Assembly: GCA_035479375.1 (NCBI GenBank)
Contig: DATIIT010000004.1
Span: forward strand, 62,001-126,000
Source of the DNA: PMNU01 sp035479375
GTDB lineage: Bacteria > Patescibacteriota > Saccharimonadia > Saccharimonadales > UBA4665
Direction of reading: 5' to 3'
Length of the DNA: 64,000 nt
The notes beneath the pieces are model-generated. The model saw nothing but the letters and a program-made list of their open reading frames with translations, did not search any database and was not told where the DNA came from. The position numbers and the translations under genes are program-made. Within the stretch, counting starts at the first letter, position 1, and each line of letters opens with the position of its first letter. Shown here one piece after another: positions 33,750 to 41,871 of this stretch.

Positions 33750-34765
33750 ATCAAGGCCCGATACAGCGTGTACAGGTAGCTATGGGCAAACACCAGCAGC
33801 AGCGCCGCCAAAACCGTGAATACCCACGCCGCGGCCACCGGTATCCACAGCACGAACGGCAGCAACACAACTATGCACACCAGCAGCAGTAAAAACGGCA
33901 AAAACAGCAGCTTACGGATGATAGTAAACCGGCGGTGCGCCACCAAATCGCGCGCCGTGCGCGTGGCCGCCCACGGGGTCATGCCCGGCAGGGTGACAAT
34001 ATACATCGCAAATAGCGACGACGACACCAGGTACAACGATATTGCCGCCAGCACCAAAAACAGCGTCATAAAGACAAGCTGTAAAAACGGCCCGCTGGCA
34101 ATAGCATTGGCCACGACAATACTGTAGATGGCCGCCCCCGCCGCCAGCGGCAGCAGGTGCGCCAGCACGACCAGCCCAGTGAGCAAAAAGGTCATGAGCG
34201 GCGCCATGCCCTTGTAAAAACCGTCGCGGAAGCTAAATTGGTGCCCGGCAAACGCCTCGCGCAAGAACCATATAAGCGCCAGGCTGGCCACCACGGCCAT
34301 CATAAGCTGGTACGGGCCGGAGGTGGGCGCCACGCTGTTGCCGCCCGACCCTATCAGCGTTGCCACCAGCGACACGCCGTCACCAAGCCGCCCAAAGAAG
34401 CCGCCCGGGACCTGGCTGGCCGCCTTCTGCAGCGTGGTGATGTTGGAGGCCACGTGCATCCCCTGTATAAATACAATATTCAACGCCGCGTACGCCACCG
34501 CCACGCCCAAGAATATCTGCCAATACCGGGCAATGATGCGTACCGCCGAAGCCGTGAGCGCAAAGGCGCTAGGTATGGGCGGGTGCTCCTCAAACAGCGC
34601 GTTGGCGCGGATGGGCGGAGCCTTGGGTGTTGCAGCGGCCGCACCTTGGCTGGCGGGATTTTCTTCGCTGGCGCGGCTAACAGGCGGCGCCTTGGGCAGG
34701 GGCGCGGCCGGACGCTTGCCCTTGGCAGTTTTTGTGGCGCGCGCGGCGGAAATTTTCTTGGCCAT
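33746..34765 (-). CDS. Multi-pass membrane protein with basic/Pro N terminus
   Basis: 339 residues. Residues 1-60 are Ala/Lys/Pro-rich (AKKISAARATKTAKGKRPAA), then about six membrane spans with hydrophobic helices such as ILFMTLF-type segments and PFVLWIPVAAAWVFTVLAAL at the end. Resembles DUF-type membrane proteins with a repeated span pair, no enzyme motif. Its stop overlaps ligA by four bases, so it may be translationally coupled to the ligase. Confidence 0.6.
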   Translation of the reverse strand: MAKKISAARATKTAKGKRPAAPLPKAPPVSRASEENPASQGAAAATPKAPPIRANALFEEHPPIPSAFALTASAVRIIARYWQIFLGVAVAYAALNIVFIQGMHVASNITTLQKAASQVPGGFFGRLGDGVSLVATLIGSGGNSVAPTSGPYQLMMAVVASLALIWFLREAFAGHQFSFRDGFYKGMAPLMTFLLTGLVVLAHLLPLAAGAAIYSIVVANAIASGPFLQLVFMTLFLVLAAISLYLVSSSLFAMYIVTLPGMTPWAATRTARDLVAHRRFTIIRKLLFLPFLLLLVCIVVLLPFVLWIPVAAAWVFTVLAALLLVFAHSYLYTLYRALI

Positions 34766-34776
34766 AATCCCTCTAT

Positions 34777-35649
34777 TTAAGCGTGCGTGCCCATGTTGCG
34801 CAAGCGTGCAATGCGGTCTTGGATGGGCGGATGGGTACTAAACAGGTTGGTGATACTGTGCCCGCGCAGCGGGTTAGCAAAGAAAAAGTGCGCCGTGGCG
34901 GTGTTTTGGCGCTTCAGCGCGCTGCCAGTTTGCTGGATTTTCTCCAGGGCGCTGGCTAACCCTTCCGGGTAACGCGTGGTGAGCGCGCCGGTGGCGTCAG
35001 CCAGGTACTCGCGCCGTCTGGACACCGCCAGCTGAATGAGCGTGGCAATAATAGGCGCCAAAATGGCCGCCACAATCCCCAGGATGAAAAATGCCTGGTT
35101 GTTTTCGCGCTCGTCGTCCCGGAACCAGGCCATGCGCAGGATAATGTCGGCAATGACCGCCACCACGGCGGTGAGCGCAAAGGCCAGCATGGCCACGCGG
35201 ATATCGTAATTTTTGACGTGGCCGAGCTCGTGGGCGATGACGCCCTGCAGCTCATCGTCGTCCATGATTTCCAGCAGGCCGGAGGTGGCACAGACCGCGG
35301 CGTGGCGCGGGTCGCGGCCAGTGGCAAAGGCGTTGGGCGCCGGGTCATTAATAATATAGACGCGTGGCATGGGCAGCCCGTCGGTAATGGCCAAGTTTTC
35401 CACGGTGCGCCACAGGCGCGGGTCGTCTTTTTTGGTGATTTCCTGCGCGCCGTTGAGCGCCAGGCTCATGCGCCCGCCGGCAAAATAGCCGAACAACGCA
35501 TAAGCCACTGCCCCAGCCAGCACCGCGTACGTCAGCGGCAGCGAGCCGGAGTACAGCTTAAACACCCAGGCAATGACGCCAGCCAGCAGCGCAAATACCA
35601 GCAGCATCACCCAACTGCGGCGTTTGTTTTGGGCAATTTCACTGTACAT
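34777..35649 (-). CDS. htpX: HtpX-like M48 metalloprotease
   Basis: 290 residues with two N-terminal spans (WVMLLVFALLAGVIAWVF; YAVLAGAVAYALFGYFAG), zinc site GVIAHELGHVKNYD (HExxH, about residue 140), two more spans and the downstream Glu ligand in SRRREYLADATG. It degrades misfolded or damaged membrane proteins. It directly precedes... that is, it follows on the minus strand, a lemA gene 29 bases upstream, the common LemA-HtpX pair. Confidence 0.94.
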   Translation of the reverse strand: MYSEIAQNKRRSWVMLLVFALLAGVIAWVFKLYSGSLPLTYAVLAGAVAYALFGYFAGGRMSLALNGAQEITKKDDPRLWRTVENLAITDGLPMPRVYIINDPAPNAFATGRDPRHAAVCATSGLLEIMDDDELQGVIAHELGHVKNYDIRVAMLAFALTAVVAVIADIILRMAWFRDDERENNQAFFILGIVAAILAPIIATLIQLAVSRRREYLADATGALTTRYPEGLASALEKIQQTGSALKRQNTATAHFFFANPLRGHSITNLFSTHPPIQDRIARLRNMGTHA

Positions 35650-35678
35650 ATACCCTGATTATCCCAAGCTAAGCTGGA

Positions 35679-36245
35679 TTAAAACTTGACGTCTACCGGT
35701 TTTTCGGCAGCGGCCTGGCCGGCTTCGTCCAATTCGAAGAATTCTTTGTCTTGGTGGAAGCCCAGCATGCTGGCAAAAATGTTTGTGGGGAAGGTCTTGC
35801 GCTTGGTGTTGAAGTCGCGCACCACACCGTTGTAGAAGCGGCGCGAGGCCATGATTTTGTCCTCGGTGTCGGTGAGCTCGCCTTGCAGCGCCTGGAAGTT
35901 GTCGCTGGCCTTCAGCTGCGGGTAGTTTTCGGCCACGGCGAACAGCGTCTTTAGCGTGCTTTCAAACTGGTTCTCTGCCTGGGCGGTTTGCGCCGGGCCC
36001 TGGGCGCTCGACACCTGGGCGCGGGCCTTGGTGACGTCCTCAAACACGGTCTTTTCGTGCGTGGCATAGCCCTTCACGGTGTTGACTAAGTTGGGGATGA
36101 GATCCAGCCGGCGCTTCAGCTGTACGGTGATGTCGCTCCAGGCCTCGTCAGCCTGCTGGTTGAGGCGCACCAAGCCGTTGTAGGCGGCCACAACGAAAAC
36201 CACTAGTATAAGAATAACGATTCCTGCAATTATCCCGATCATCAT
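35679..36245 (-). CDS. LemA family protein
   Basis: 188 residues. N-terminal span (IIAGIVILILVVFVVAAYNGL), then the all-helical LemA domain with DEAWSDITVQLKRRLDLIPN, VFEDVTKARAQV, QFESTLKTLFAVAENYPQLK and RRFYNGVVRDFN. Function unknown, often beside HtpX as here. AGAAGGAGAG is an excellent ribosome site and TATACT lies about 25 bases upstream, so this start is leadered unlike many neighbours. Confidence 0.94.
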   Translation of the reverse strand: MMIGIIAGIVILILVVFVVAAYNGLVRLNQQADEAWSDITVQLKRRLDLIPNLVNTVKGYATHEKTVFEDVTKARAQVSSAQGPAQTAQAENQFESTLKTLFAVAENYPQLKASDNFQALQGELTDTEDKIMASRRFYNGVVRDFNTKRKTFPTNIFASMLGFHQDKEFFELDEAGQAAAEKPVDVKF

Positions 36246-36314
36246 ATATATGCTCTCCTTCTGTAAGGATAGTATACACTAGCCGGCCACTGGTGCGCCA
36301 GGTATACTAGGCGT

Positions 36315-37547
36315 ATGCGGTATGAAAAATCTCACCGGCGGCCATGGAGGTGGATTGGCGCGGGCACCGGCGCTGTGGCGCTGCTGGTGGGCGTGGCCAC
36401 CTGGAATGTGCTGCGGCCGGTGGCGGCGGTGGCTGTTTCGCAAGCGCCGGTAGTGGCGGCCACGCAGCCCGGCACTCCCCTGGCCTGGCCAGCCGGTGCC
36501 GAAGCGGCAGTGGAAGTGCAGGGCGTGACGCCCATCCTCACCAACGGGCCGCAAAAAGCGCTGCCCACGGCGAGCATCGCCAAAGTCATTACTGCGCTGA
36601 CGGTCTTGCAGAAATATCCGCTGGCCAGCGCCAGCGAGCTGGGGCCGGTCATCACCTACACGCAGGCCGACCTGGACCGGTACAACGCCTACGTCGCCAA
36701 AGACGGCTCGGTGGTGGGCGTGGCGCCGGGCGAGCAAATGCGCGAGCGCCAGGCACTGGAGGCGCTGATGCTGCCCTCGGCCAACAACATCGCGGACAGC
36801 TTGGCGGTCTGGGCGTTTGGCTCCTTGGATGCCTACAAAACCGCGGCCACGCAGTACCTGAAGGGGCTGGGGCTCACCAACACCACGATTGGCGCCGACG
36901 CCAGCGGCCTCGACCCCGGCACCACCAGCACGCCCAGCGACATGGTGCGCCTGGGCGAGCAGGCGCTAGCCAACGTCAGCCTGGCGGCGATCGTGGCAGA
37001 AAAATCAGCGGGGTTGCCAACCGGCAGCTCCACAAACGATTACACAGTGTATAACGTGAACCGGCTCGTGGGGCAAGACGGCATCATTGGCATCAAGACC
37101 GGCAACAGCGATGAGGTGGGCGGCAATTTGCTGTTCGCCGCCAAGGCTGAGGCGGCCAAGGGCAAGCCGGTGACAATCATCGGCGTGGTCATGGGCCTGA
37201 ACAGCCTGGATGCGGCGCTAAACACCACGCCGCCGTTGCTCGATTCGGTAAAGGCAAACGTGTACGTGGCCACGCCGGTGCACGCCGGCCAAACCATTGC
37301 CACATACCATACGGTATGGGGCGCTAGCGCCACGGCCACTGCCCAAAAAGACCTCAGCTTGGTAGCCTGGAAGGGCTCGGCCATTACGCCAAAGGTGGAG
37401 CTACAGCGGGCTGGCGTGGCCTATACGGCTGGCACGTCAGTGGGCACAGTATCTGTCACGTCCGGCACCAGCGCCGGCAGCACAGGCATCAATATGACGG
37501 CAGGCTTGCCCGGCCCGACGTTTTGGTGGCGCCTCACGCGGCACTAG
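36315..37547 (+). CDS. D-alanyl-D-alanine carboxypeptidase (S11, PBP5-like)
   Basis: 410 residues. Signal anchor (about 12-35: WIGAGTGAVALLVGVATW), then the penicilloyl-serine transferase motifs SIAK (within LPTASIAKVITAL, about 90), SANN (SANNIADSL, about 156) and KTGNSDEVGG (about 258). It trims the terminal D-Ala of wall pentapeptides. After residue 330 comes a short beta segment and a Gly/Ser/Thr-rich tail, shorter than the C-terminal domain of E. coli PBP5. TATACT ends six bases before the ATG (leaderless-like). The ddl/murF block at 12.7-16 kb makes its substrate. Confidence 0.92.
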   Translation: MRYEKSHRRPWRWIGAGTGAVALLVGVATWNVLRPVAAVAVSQAPVVAATQPGTPLAWPAGAEAAVEVQGVTPILTNGPQKALPTASIAKVITALTVLQKYPLASASELGPVITYTQADLDRYNAYVAKDGSVVGVAPGEQMRERQALEALMLPSANNIADSLAVWAFGSLDAYKTAATQYLKGLGLTNTTIGADASGLDPGTTSTPSDMVRLGEQALANVSLAAIVAEKSAGLPTGSSTNDYTVYNVNRLVGQDGIIGIKTGNSDEVGGNLLFAAKAEAAKGKPVTIIGVVMGLNSLDAALNTTPPLLDSVKANVYVATPVHAGQTIATYHTVWGASATATAQKDLSLVAWKGSAITPKVELQRAGVAYTAGTSVGTVSVTSGTSAGSTGINMTAGLPGPTFWWRLTRH

Positions 37548-37580
37548 ACTGCAGGTGCGCCAAGAAATGGCGGCAACCGC

Positions 37581-38243
37581 CTATTTCATGGGATGGAAGT
37601 TGTACTCAAAGCCGGGCAGCTGTGCGCCCTGGCTTATGCTGCTGTCTGCATTCGCCTCAAAGACGTGTACGCCCGCCAAGCCGTTCTGGCCGGGGACACC
37701 CCGCGCGGCATCCACAGTCTCGTATGGGTTTTTGCTGTCTACCGGATGTAACACGGTGTTGAAACCGCTCAAATCCAGTGGTGTAAAGCTCACTGTGCCG
37801 TCGGTGTGGGGATTCTGGGTAACAACCCAGCCGCCGCCTAGCTCACTTGCCGGCCGCTCAGTGGAAGAAACAATGGGGTCGTTGATGCTGTAATCTGTAG
37901 CGCCGTCTGGGGCAACGATATCGACGGTGCCGTTGAATATAAGCAGTTGGTTCGGGCCATCGCCACCCATGCGGGGCGTGGGCTGGCTGGGGTCGGGCCG
38001 CACAAACGAGCCGTCCAGACCCTTGGCGAGTTCAACCGCCGCAAGCGACTCCTGGTTTGGGTTGGGCACAAATGGCGCCTGGGCCGGGGCAATATCTACC
38101 TGTGGCGAGGTATTGCCAAACAATGCCGGTAGCCCAAAGCCCAGCACCGCCCCGGCACCAACCACCCCCACAGCACCAATGGCGACAGCGCGGTTTACTT
38201 TCGCCCGGCGAGGAGCCTCAGATAGGGAAATTTGTTCACTCAT
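37581..38243 (-). CDS. Hypothetical membrane-anchored protein
   Basis: 220 residues. One span near the N terminus (AIGAVGVVGAGAVLGFGLPA, about 21-40) and an ectodomain of about 175 residues containing several Asn/Asp/Gly turns (VPNPNQESLAAVELAKGLDG; NQLLIFNGTVDIVAPDGAT). Not recognised. TATATA ends seven bases before the ATG, again suggesting a leaderless transcript. The 3' end is convergent with the carboxypeptidase. Confidence 0.6.
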   Translation of the reverse strand: MSEQISLSEAPRRAKVNRAVAIGAVGVVGAGAVLGFGLPALFGNTSPQVDIAPAQAPFVPNPNQESLAAVELAKGLDGSFVRPDPSQPTPRMGGDGPNQLLIFNGTVDIVAPDGATDYSINDPIVSSTERPASELGGGWVVTQNPHTDGTVSFTPLDLSGFNTVLHPVDSKNPYETVDAARGVPGQNGLAGVHVFEANADSSISQGAQLPGFEYNFHPMK

Positions 38244-38260
38244 TGCGCTCTATATAAACA

Positions 38261-38288
38261 TAAAATTCTACCTAATACAAGGTAGAAT
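38261..38288 (-). terminator. Terminator of tRNA-Val
   Basis: Minus-strand stem ATTCTACCT / AGGTAGAAT with loop TGTATT followed by TTTATG, located 13 bases past the tRNA 3' end. Confidence 0.75.
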
Positions 38289-38300
38289 CTAGAAACAGCC

Positions 38301-38377
<77 letters not shown>

Positions 38378-38486
38378 GTGCCCGTGGAGGTGGGTTTATT
38401 TTAACAGATTGCGGCGGGAAAGGGAATATGGCGTACGCGCCCAGGGAGCACCACGCCGCGCCAGCCACCCAGCGAGCCCCGCGCGC

Positions 38487-39251
38487 CTATTTTGTCAAAA
38501 AGTGGTACGGGATGTTGTCTAGCCCCTGCCAAACAATTTCCCCTTGGTCGCCTTGCCGGACTTCAAACAGCGCGTAGGCGGTGACTGTCTTTGCCGACCC
38601 GTCGTATGGTATGACGCCGTTGGCCACAATTGAGTTTTTGCCGGCTATCTGCACCTTTTTGGCTGGGATACGGGCAAAGGTGGCCGGGCTGGTGGTGCCG
38701 CCGTCGTAATCGATAGGGTTGAGCTCAATGTCGCCCATGGTGTCGCCAGTGGGGACTATTGACGGCAGATACGACATATTAAACGCGTAGTTATCTTTAT
38801 TGGCGATTGTGGTGACCGAAAAATCCGCTTCTACGTATTGGTCCCCGGCGGCAGGCGCGTCCCCGGTTATGGCGGGGTTAGGCTTGACGCCCAGGAGGGT
38901 AACGCGGAAAGTACCATCAGTTGCCGCAGCGCCCAGGGGGATTGCCTTTTCGTTTGCGAGGTCTGAGGTGGTTGAAGTGGTGGTGGCTGCGCCCGTCTGC
39001 GAGCCCTTAGCAGGAGCCGGCTTATGGCCGCGCGCCAGCAAAAAGCCGCCCACAGCCAAGGCAAGCACCACAACGACGGCCACAACTACGAGCATTTTGC
39101 GCCCTTGCCCGCCCCCGGGAGTTGGGGTTGGCACGGCGGGCATTTGCTGCATTTGCTGCGTGGGCGGCACTGGTGCTGTGGGCACGCCGTCCATGGGCGG
39201 CGCCGGCTGTTGGTTGTCCTGGCCCGAGGGCTGAAGCGGTTGGGTATCCAT
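38487..39251 (-). CDS. Surface protein with disordered N terminus, membrane span and DUF4352-like ectodomain
   Basis: 254 residues from the ATG at 39251 (MDTQPLQPSGQDNQ); TATGCT ends seven bases earlier. Pro/Gln-rich N terminus (about 60 residues), span MLVVVAVVVVLALAVGGFLL, Ala/Ser/Thr linker, then a beta domain with FRVTLLGVKPNP, YVEADFSVTTIANKDNYAF and GVIPYDGSAKTVTAYALFEV, the rhythm of DUF4352 domains. Ectodomain exposed at the surface; function unknown. Same architecture as several other products here. Confidence 0.6.
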   Translation of the reverse strand: MDTQPLQPSGQDNQQPAPPMDGVPTAPVPPTQQMQQMPAVPTPTPGGGQGRKMLVVVAVVVVLALAVGGFLLARGHKPAPAKGSQTGAATTTSTTSDLANEKAIPLGAAATDGTFRVTLLGVKPNPAITGDAPAAGDQYVEADFSVTTIANKDNYAFNMSYLPSIVPTGDTMGDIELNPIDYDGGTTSPATFARIPAKKVQIAGKNSIVANGVIPYDGSAKTVTAYALFEVRQGDQGEIVWQGLDNIPYHFLTK

Positions 39252-39298
39252 ACCGCTAAGCATAATAAGAAACGGCGGCAAACACAATGCGCCGGCGC

Positions 39299-39805
39299 CT
39301 ATGGGCGGCTTTTACGCCACCACGCCAGCAGGTCTGTATGGGTCGCGAGCATCCAGTCGTCCATTACCTCGCCAGAGCCCGGAAGATCTTCCATGCCGCG
39401 CCAAACTGGCTCGCCGCCGGCCATATCATCTGAAGGGGTGATCTTTTGGCCCGGCGGCATAGAGGCGAGGAACACAATATTGAGCGCCGGCCTTCCCTCA
39501 TACATACTAGGGTATGTCCCAAAACAAGACCCTAATGTAACATCGATTCCAAGCTCTTCTTTGGTTTCGCGGACTGCGGCCTGCTCGGCAGACTCATGGA
39601 CCTCAACAAAACCGCCGGGGACATCCAGCATGCCTTTGCCTGGGTCGGCGCTGCGCACCCCAAAGAGGACTTTGCCATCCTTGATAATATAGATGCAGGC
39701 ACCGAGCGCCGGATTGACCCAGTTTTCGTGGCCAGCCTCGCACATATACAAACTGTCGTTCTTTTGGATGGCGATTTTGCCGCATTTGGTGCAATAACGC
39801 TCCAT
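39299..39805 (-). CDS. NUDIX hydrolase with N-terminal zinc ribbon
   Basis: 168 residues. Ribbon YCTKCGK and CEAGHE at the N terminus, NUDIX box LDVPGGFVEVHESAEQAAVR then ETKEELGI, complete. Paralogue of 29935-30447, with the same ribbon plus box order but otherwise diverged. Substrate not known. It is six bases from the Dabb gene, likely one operon. Confidence 0.9.
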   Translation of the reverse strand: MERYCTKCGKIAIQKNDSLYMCEAGHENWVNPALGACIYIIKDGKVLFGVRSADPGKGMLDVPGGFVEVHESAEQAAVRETKEELGIDVTLGSCFGTYPSMYEGRPALNIVFLASMPPGQKITPSDDMAGGEPVWRGMEDLPGSGEVMDDWMLATHTDLLAWWRKSRP

Positions 39806-39811
39806 GACGGT

Positions 39812-40126
39812 TTACGCCTCTTCCACAACCGTATCCACGGTCATCCAATCGCAAACGTTAGGGGTAAGCTCCACCACCCGTTTGTGCGCTGCCGACTGGG
39901 CGTGTTGCTCCATGGCCTCCAGGCTGGGGAAAATACCATCTTGCAGTAAATGGGCGCGCCCCTGTTTGAACGTCTCGGGGATGTGCTCTGCTACCGTCCA
40001 GTCAGTGACGCCAAGCTTTTCCGTAAGCCAACGGCCCATGTCGTTGAGGCGTGCGATTACCTCTTGCTTCTGCTCCTCGGTGGTAGATTCGTAGAACGTG
40101 AAGATTACGGTGTGCCTTATTTTCAT
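39812..40126 (-). CDS. Dabb (stress-responsive alpha/beta barrel) family protein
   Basis: 104 residues. Ferredoxin-like dimeric barrel: start MKIRHTVIFTFYEST, helix DMGRWLTEKLGV and the segment DGIFPSLEAMEQHAQSAAHKRVVE, as in Dabb proteins (related to olivetolic-acid cyclase and heat/drought stress proteins). Function in bacteria mostly unknown. First gene of a two-gene unit with the NUDIX gene. Confidence 0.85.
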   Translation of the reverse strand: MKIRHTVIFTFYESTTEEQKQEVIARLNDMGRWLTEKLGVTDWTVAEHIPETFKQGRAHLLQDGIFPSLEAMEQHAQSAAHKRVVELTPNVCDWMTVDTVVEEA

Positions 40127-40184
40127 CTTCCCATTCTACCATCTTGGGCCAGGAGCCGGCGCCAACAGATTGCTGGCGTACAGA

Positions 40185-40213
40185 GAAGCCCCAGGATGTC
40201 TTGGGGCTTTTCG
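40185..40213 (+). terminator. Intrinsic terminator upstream of the Dabb gene
   Basis: Eight-base stem AAGCCCCA / TGGGGCTT with seven-base loop, followed on the plus strand by TTTTC. It lies at the downstream border of the 40359-40628 cassette, next to a tRNA-3'-end-like sequence (TGGTGCACCA at 40231-40240). Confidence 0.6.
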
Positions 40214-40358
40214 TCTGGAAAATAATGTATCAAAACATGGTGCACCAATGCGACCTTAGATGGAACCAAATCGAAGCGAGCATTTTGCTGATGTACGAGA
40301 AGATGGTTGATTTAGGTTTATCTACAAAGAAGGTGCTATTAAGGAGCCTGGGTAGCCC

Positions 40359-40628
40359 CTAAAAACCCATGTAGTGCAACTGTTCTGACGTAAGTTTAGC
40401 CTTGTCTATGTAACATTGTTTATCAATGACCTGGCCGTAACATAGGCCGCATGAAGGAGACATTGCTGCGCAGGGTGTACCGCCGTCAACGTATCCTGGC
40501 ACTTTCGTTAAGCCGGCCGTCCGCGGATCAGCGCTTCTATGAAAGAAAAAGAAAGTGAAACCTAATATCACAGCTAAAAACAATACGCCAGCGAATAAAA
40601 ATGTAGCTTTGGAGACTCTCTTTATCAC
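40359..40628 (-). CDS. Small membrane-anchored cysteine-rich protein
   Basis: 89 residues, GTG start at 40628, six bases after a TATGCT. One span (FLFAGVLFLAVILGFTFFFF) and a 55-residue outer part with five cysteines (CAAMSPSCGLCYGQVIDKQC). Cys spacing suggests disulfides outside the cell. Not recognised. It lies between a tRNA-trailer repeat (40669-40764) and a tRNA-3'-end-like sequence at about 40231. Confidence 0.5.
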   Translation of the reverse strand: MIKRVSKATFLFAGVLFLAVILGFTFFFFHRSADPRTAGLTKVPGYVDGGTPCAAMSPSCGLCYGQVIDKQCYIDKAKLTSEQLHYMGF

Positions 40629-40668
40629 ATCTTAAGCATAACTAGAAAACTAGCCAAAAACAAATGAA

Positions 40669-40764
40669 CCAGAGAGGACTTGAACTTATGCAACAGATGA
40701 GAAAATAGCAAAACAAAAAGCGTTCCAAAAATTGAACGCTTTTGTATCTGTAAATTCAACTTGG
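40669..40764 (-). repeat. tRNA-trailer-like repeat without a tRNA
   Basis: On the minus strand, after CACCA: GAATTTACAGATACAAAAG, a terminator hairpin (AAAAGCGTTC / GAACGCTTTT), TTTTTGTTTTG, then ATCTGTTGCAT, AAG and the T-loop half TTCAAGTCCTCTCTGG. The copy at 41779-41871 has the same order behind the real tRNA-Leu(GAG). Here the tRNA body is missing and coding-like sequence takes its place. The copy flanks the 40359-40628 gene. Confidence 0.75.
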
Positions 40765-40776
40765 TGCACCATTGCA

Positions 40777-40872
40777 GACGTTAAGATAACTTTTCCGGAT
40801 GACCTAGAAGCCGATACAAAAGAGACTCGGGAGCTCCTCGATAGCTCTGCTGATAAGCAACCGAAAGGTTAA
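40777..40872 (+). other. Second copy of the coding-like segment beside a tRNA 3'-end fragment
   Basis: Reading frame from GAC (40777) to TAA (40870-40872): DVKITFPDDLEADTKETREL and 12 more residues. It matches the 27840-27900 segment at the protein level, with the 17-base string ACGTTAAGATAACTTTT identical in DNA. It follows TGGTGCACCAT (tRNA 3' end, antisense). It stops one base before the stop of the toxin gene on the other strand. Confidence 0.35.
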
Positions 40873-41139
40873 TTAATACACCTGATTATGCGAGCCGATG
40901 TCGAGAAATTCATAATGATTTTCGGTCTCTCGATACACAACCCGCAGGTCGCCACCAATCGAAAAAGCACGTAGACCTTTCTTTGTCCCAACAAGCGGAT
41001 GATCGTCTAAGGGATAGTCACGAATGCCCTCCGTAAATAATTTGAATCGGGCCTGGAATTGCTTCTTGCGTTTGGGGTTCGGAGAAATGCGGCTTTGAAA
41101 ACTCTTTTCAAACTTACGGTGACGACGTATAGGCTTCAT
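40873..41139 (-). CDS. RelE/YafQ-type mRNA interferase toxin
   Basis: 88 residues, very basic. RelE/ParE superfamily fold: KFEKSFQSRISPNPKRKKQF at the N terminus, LRAFSIGGDLRVVYRET in the middle and LDIGSHNQVY at the C terminus. The final GxHxxxY-type pattern (SHNQVY) is that of YafQ/RelE ribosome-dependent mRNA endonucleases. The stop of the antitoxin gene is two bases upstream, the usual toxin-second order. Confidence 0.9.
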   Translation of the reverse strand: MKPIRRHRKFEKSFQSRISPNPKRKKQFQARFKLFTEGIRDYPLDDHPLVGTKKGLRAFSIGGDLRVVYRETENHYEFLDIGSHNQVY

Positions 41140-41141
41140 AC

Positions 41142-41420
41142 CTACAAGTCTTTCATGAAGTCTTCGACAGAAGTAAATTCCTTTACCTTGCCTGCCTTCT
41201 TTTCCTCGTCAAGCTCGGCAATCATCTGCTCGTAGCGAGCGTTAGCTTCGGGGCTTAAGACTACCGCTTTACCGTCAAAATCAAGCTTGCGACCATCAGC
41301 CTCCGCCTTAGCCCATACCCGAATGTAAGCCTGCGCGGAATCAAAGCCTAAACTGTGAGCACGACGCTCCAAGCCTTCACGAACATCTTGATCAATAGGG
41401 ATTTGTAGTTTTGTAGTCAT
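41142..41420 (-). CDS. RelB/DinJ-type antitoxin
   Basis: 92 residues. N-terminal ribbon-helix-helix type segment TTKLQIPIDQDVREGLERRA for DNA binding and a charged C-terminal arm (MIAELDEEKKAGKVKEFTSV) that would wrap the toxin. TTGACA at 41456-41461 (minus strand) with a 17-base spacer to TACCAT and an imperfect palindrome ACTATTTTGATACCATTTTA covering the promoter suggest conditional autorepression. The ATG is nine bases past the -10 box. Confidence 0.88.
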   Translation of the reverse strand: MTTKLQIPIDQDVREGLERRAHSLGFDSAQAYIRVWAKAEADGRKLDFDGKAVVLSPEANARYEQMIAELDEEKKAGKVKEFTSVEDFMKDL

Positions 41421-41465
41421 AGTACTAAAATGGTATCAAAATAGTATGGTAATGTCAATTACGAA

Positions 41466-41738
41466 TTATTTGTCCTTACGATGGCGAAAATAGATTAAAG
41501 CCATTGCAAAATAGGTGCCAAATGTGACTACGGCAATACTTTGCCCAATTATCAGAGATACGTCACCTAGGGCGGCAAATTTAATGATAATAATTATGAT
41601 TGCGGCGTAACGGATTGTCATTCCGGCGAGAGATAAATCCTCAGATGACTTTCTTCGGTAAATACGCCTAATCTGCAAGACGATATCAATATTTAGGGCA
41701 ATATACGACAGAAGCGTTAACCAATCCAGAATATCCAT
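41466..41738 (-). CDS. SemiSWEET/PQ-loop-like small membrane protein
   Basis: 90 residues, three spans (about 5-24, 38-56, 62-82), the size of SemiSWEET sugar uniporters that work as dimers. LQIRRIYRRKSSEDLSLAGM is the post-PQ segment of PQ-loop proteins, although the canonical Pro-Gln is replaced by Leu-Gln. Sugar transport is an inference from the family. It lies directly in front of the toxin-antitoxin genes (on the minus strand, upstream) between the two trailer repeats. Confidence 0.68.
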   Translation of the reverse strand: MDILDWLTLLSYIALNIDIVLQIRRIYRRKSSEDLSLAGMTIRYAAIIIIIIKFAALGDVSLIIGQSIAVVTFGTYFAMALIYFRHRKDK

Positions 41739-41778
41739 ATGACTTAAGTTTAACGCATGTCGACCTATAGGCCTATTA

Positions 41779-41871
41779 CCAGGGAGGACTTGAACCCATG
41801 CAACAGATCAAATACCACATCAAAACAAAAAGAGTTCGGAACCAAACTCTTTTGTATCTGTAAATTCATCT
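41779..41871 (-). repeat. tRNA-Leu(GAG) trailer repeat
   Basis: Minus strand, from the CCA end: AGATGAATTTACAGATACAA, terminator hairpin (AAAAGAGTT / AACTCTTTT, 41828-41853), TTTTTGTTTTG, then ATCTGTTGCAT, GGG and TTCAAGTCCTCCCTGG, i.e. a second T-loop with T-stem half and part of an acceptor. Same order as 40669-40764. The final part looks like the end of a second tRNA gene whose 5' part is missing. Confidence 0.8.

Noticed and set aside
40144..40362. 72-codon plus-strand frame downstream of the Dabb promoter region
   Set aside because: It runs through a terminator hairpin and tRNA-derived sequence and has no ribosome site.
40669..41808. Complete additional tRNA genes at the trailer repeats
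   Set aside because: Only T-loop and half T-stem are present; no matching 5' T-stem, anticodon arm or acceptor can be paired.
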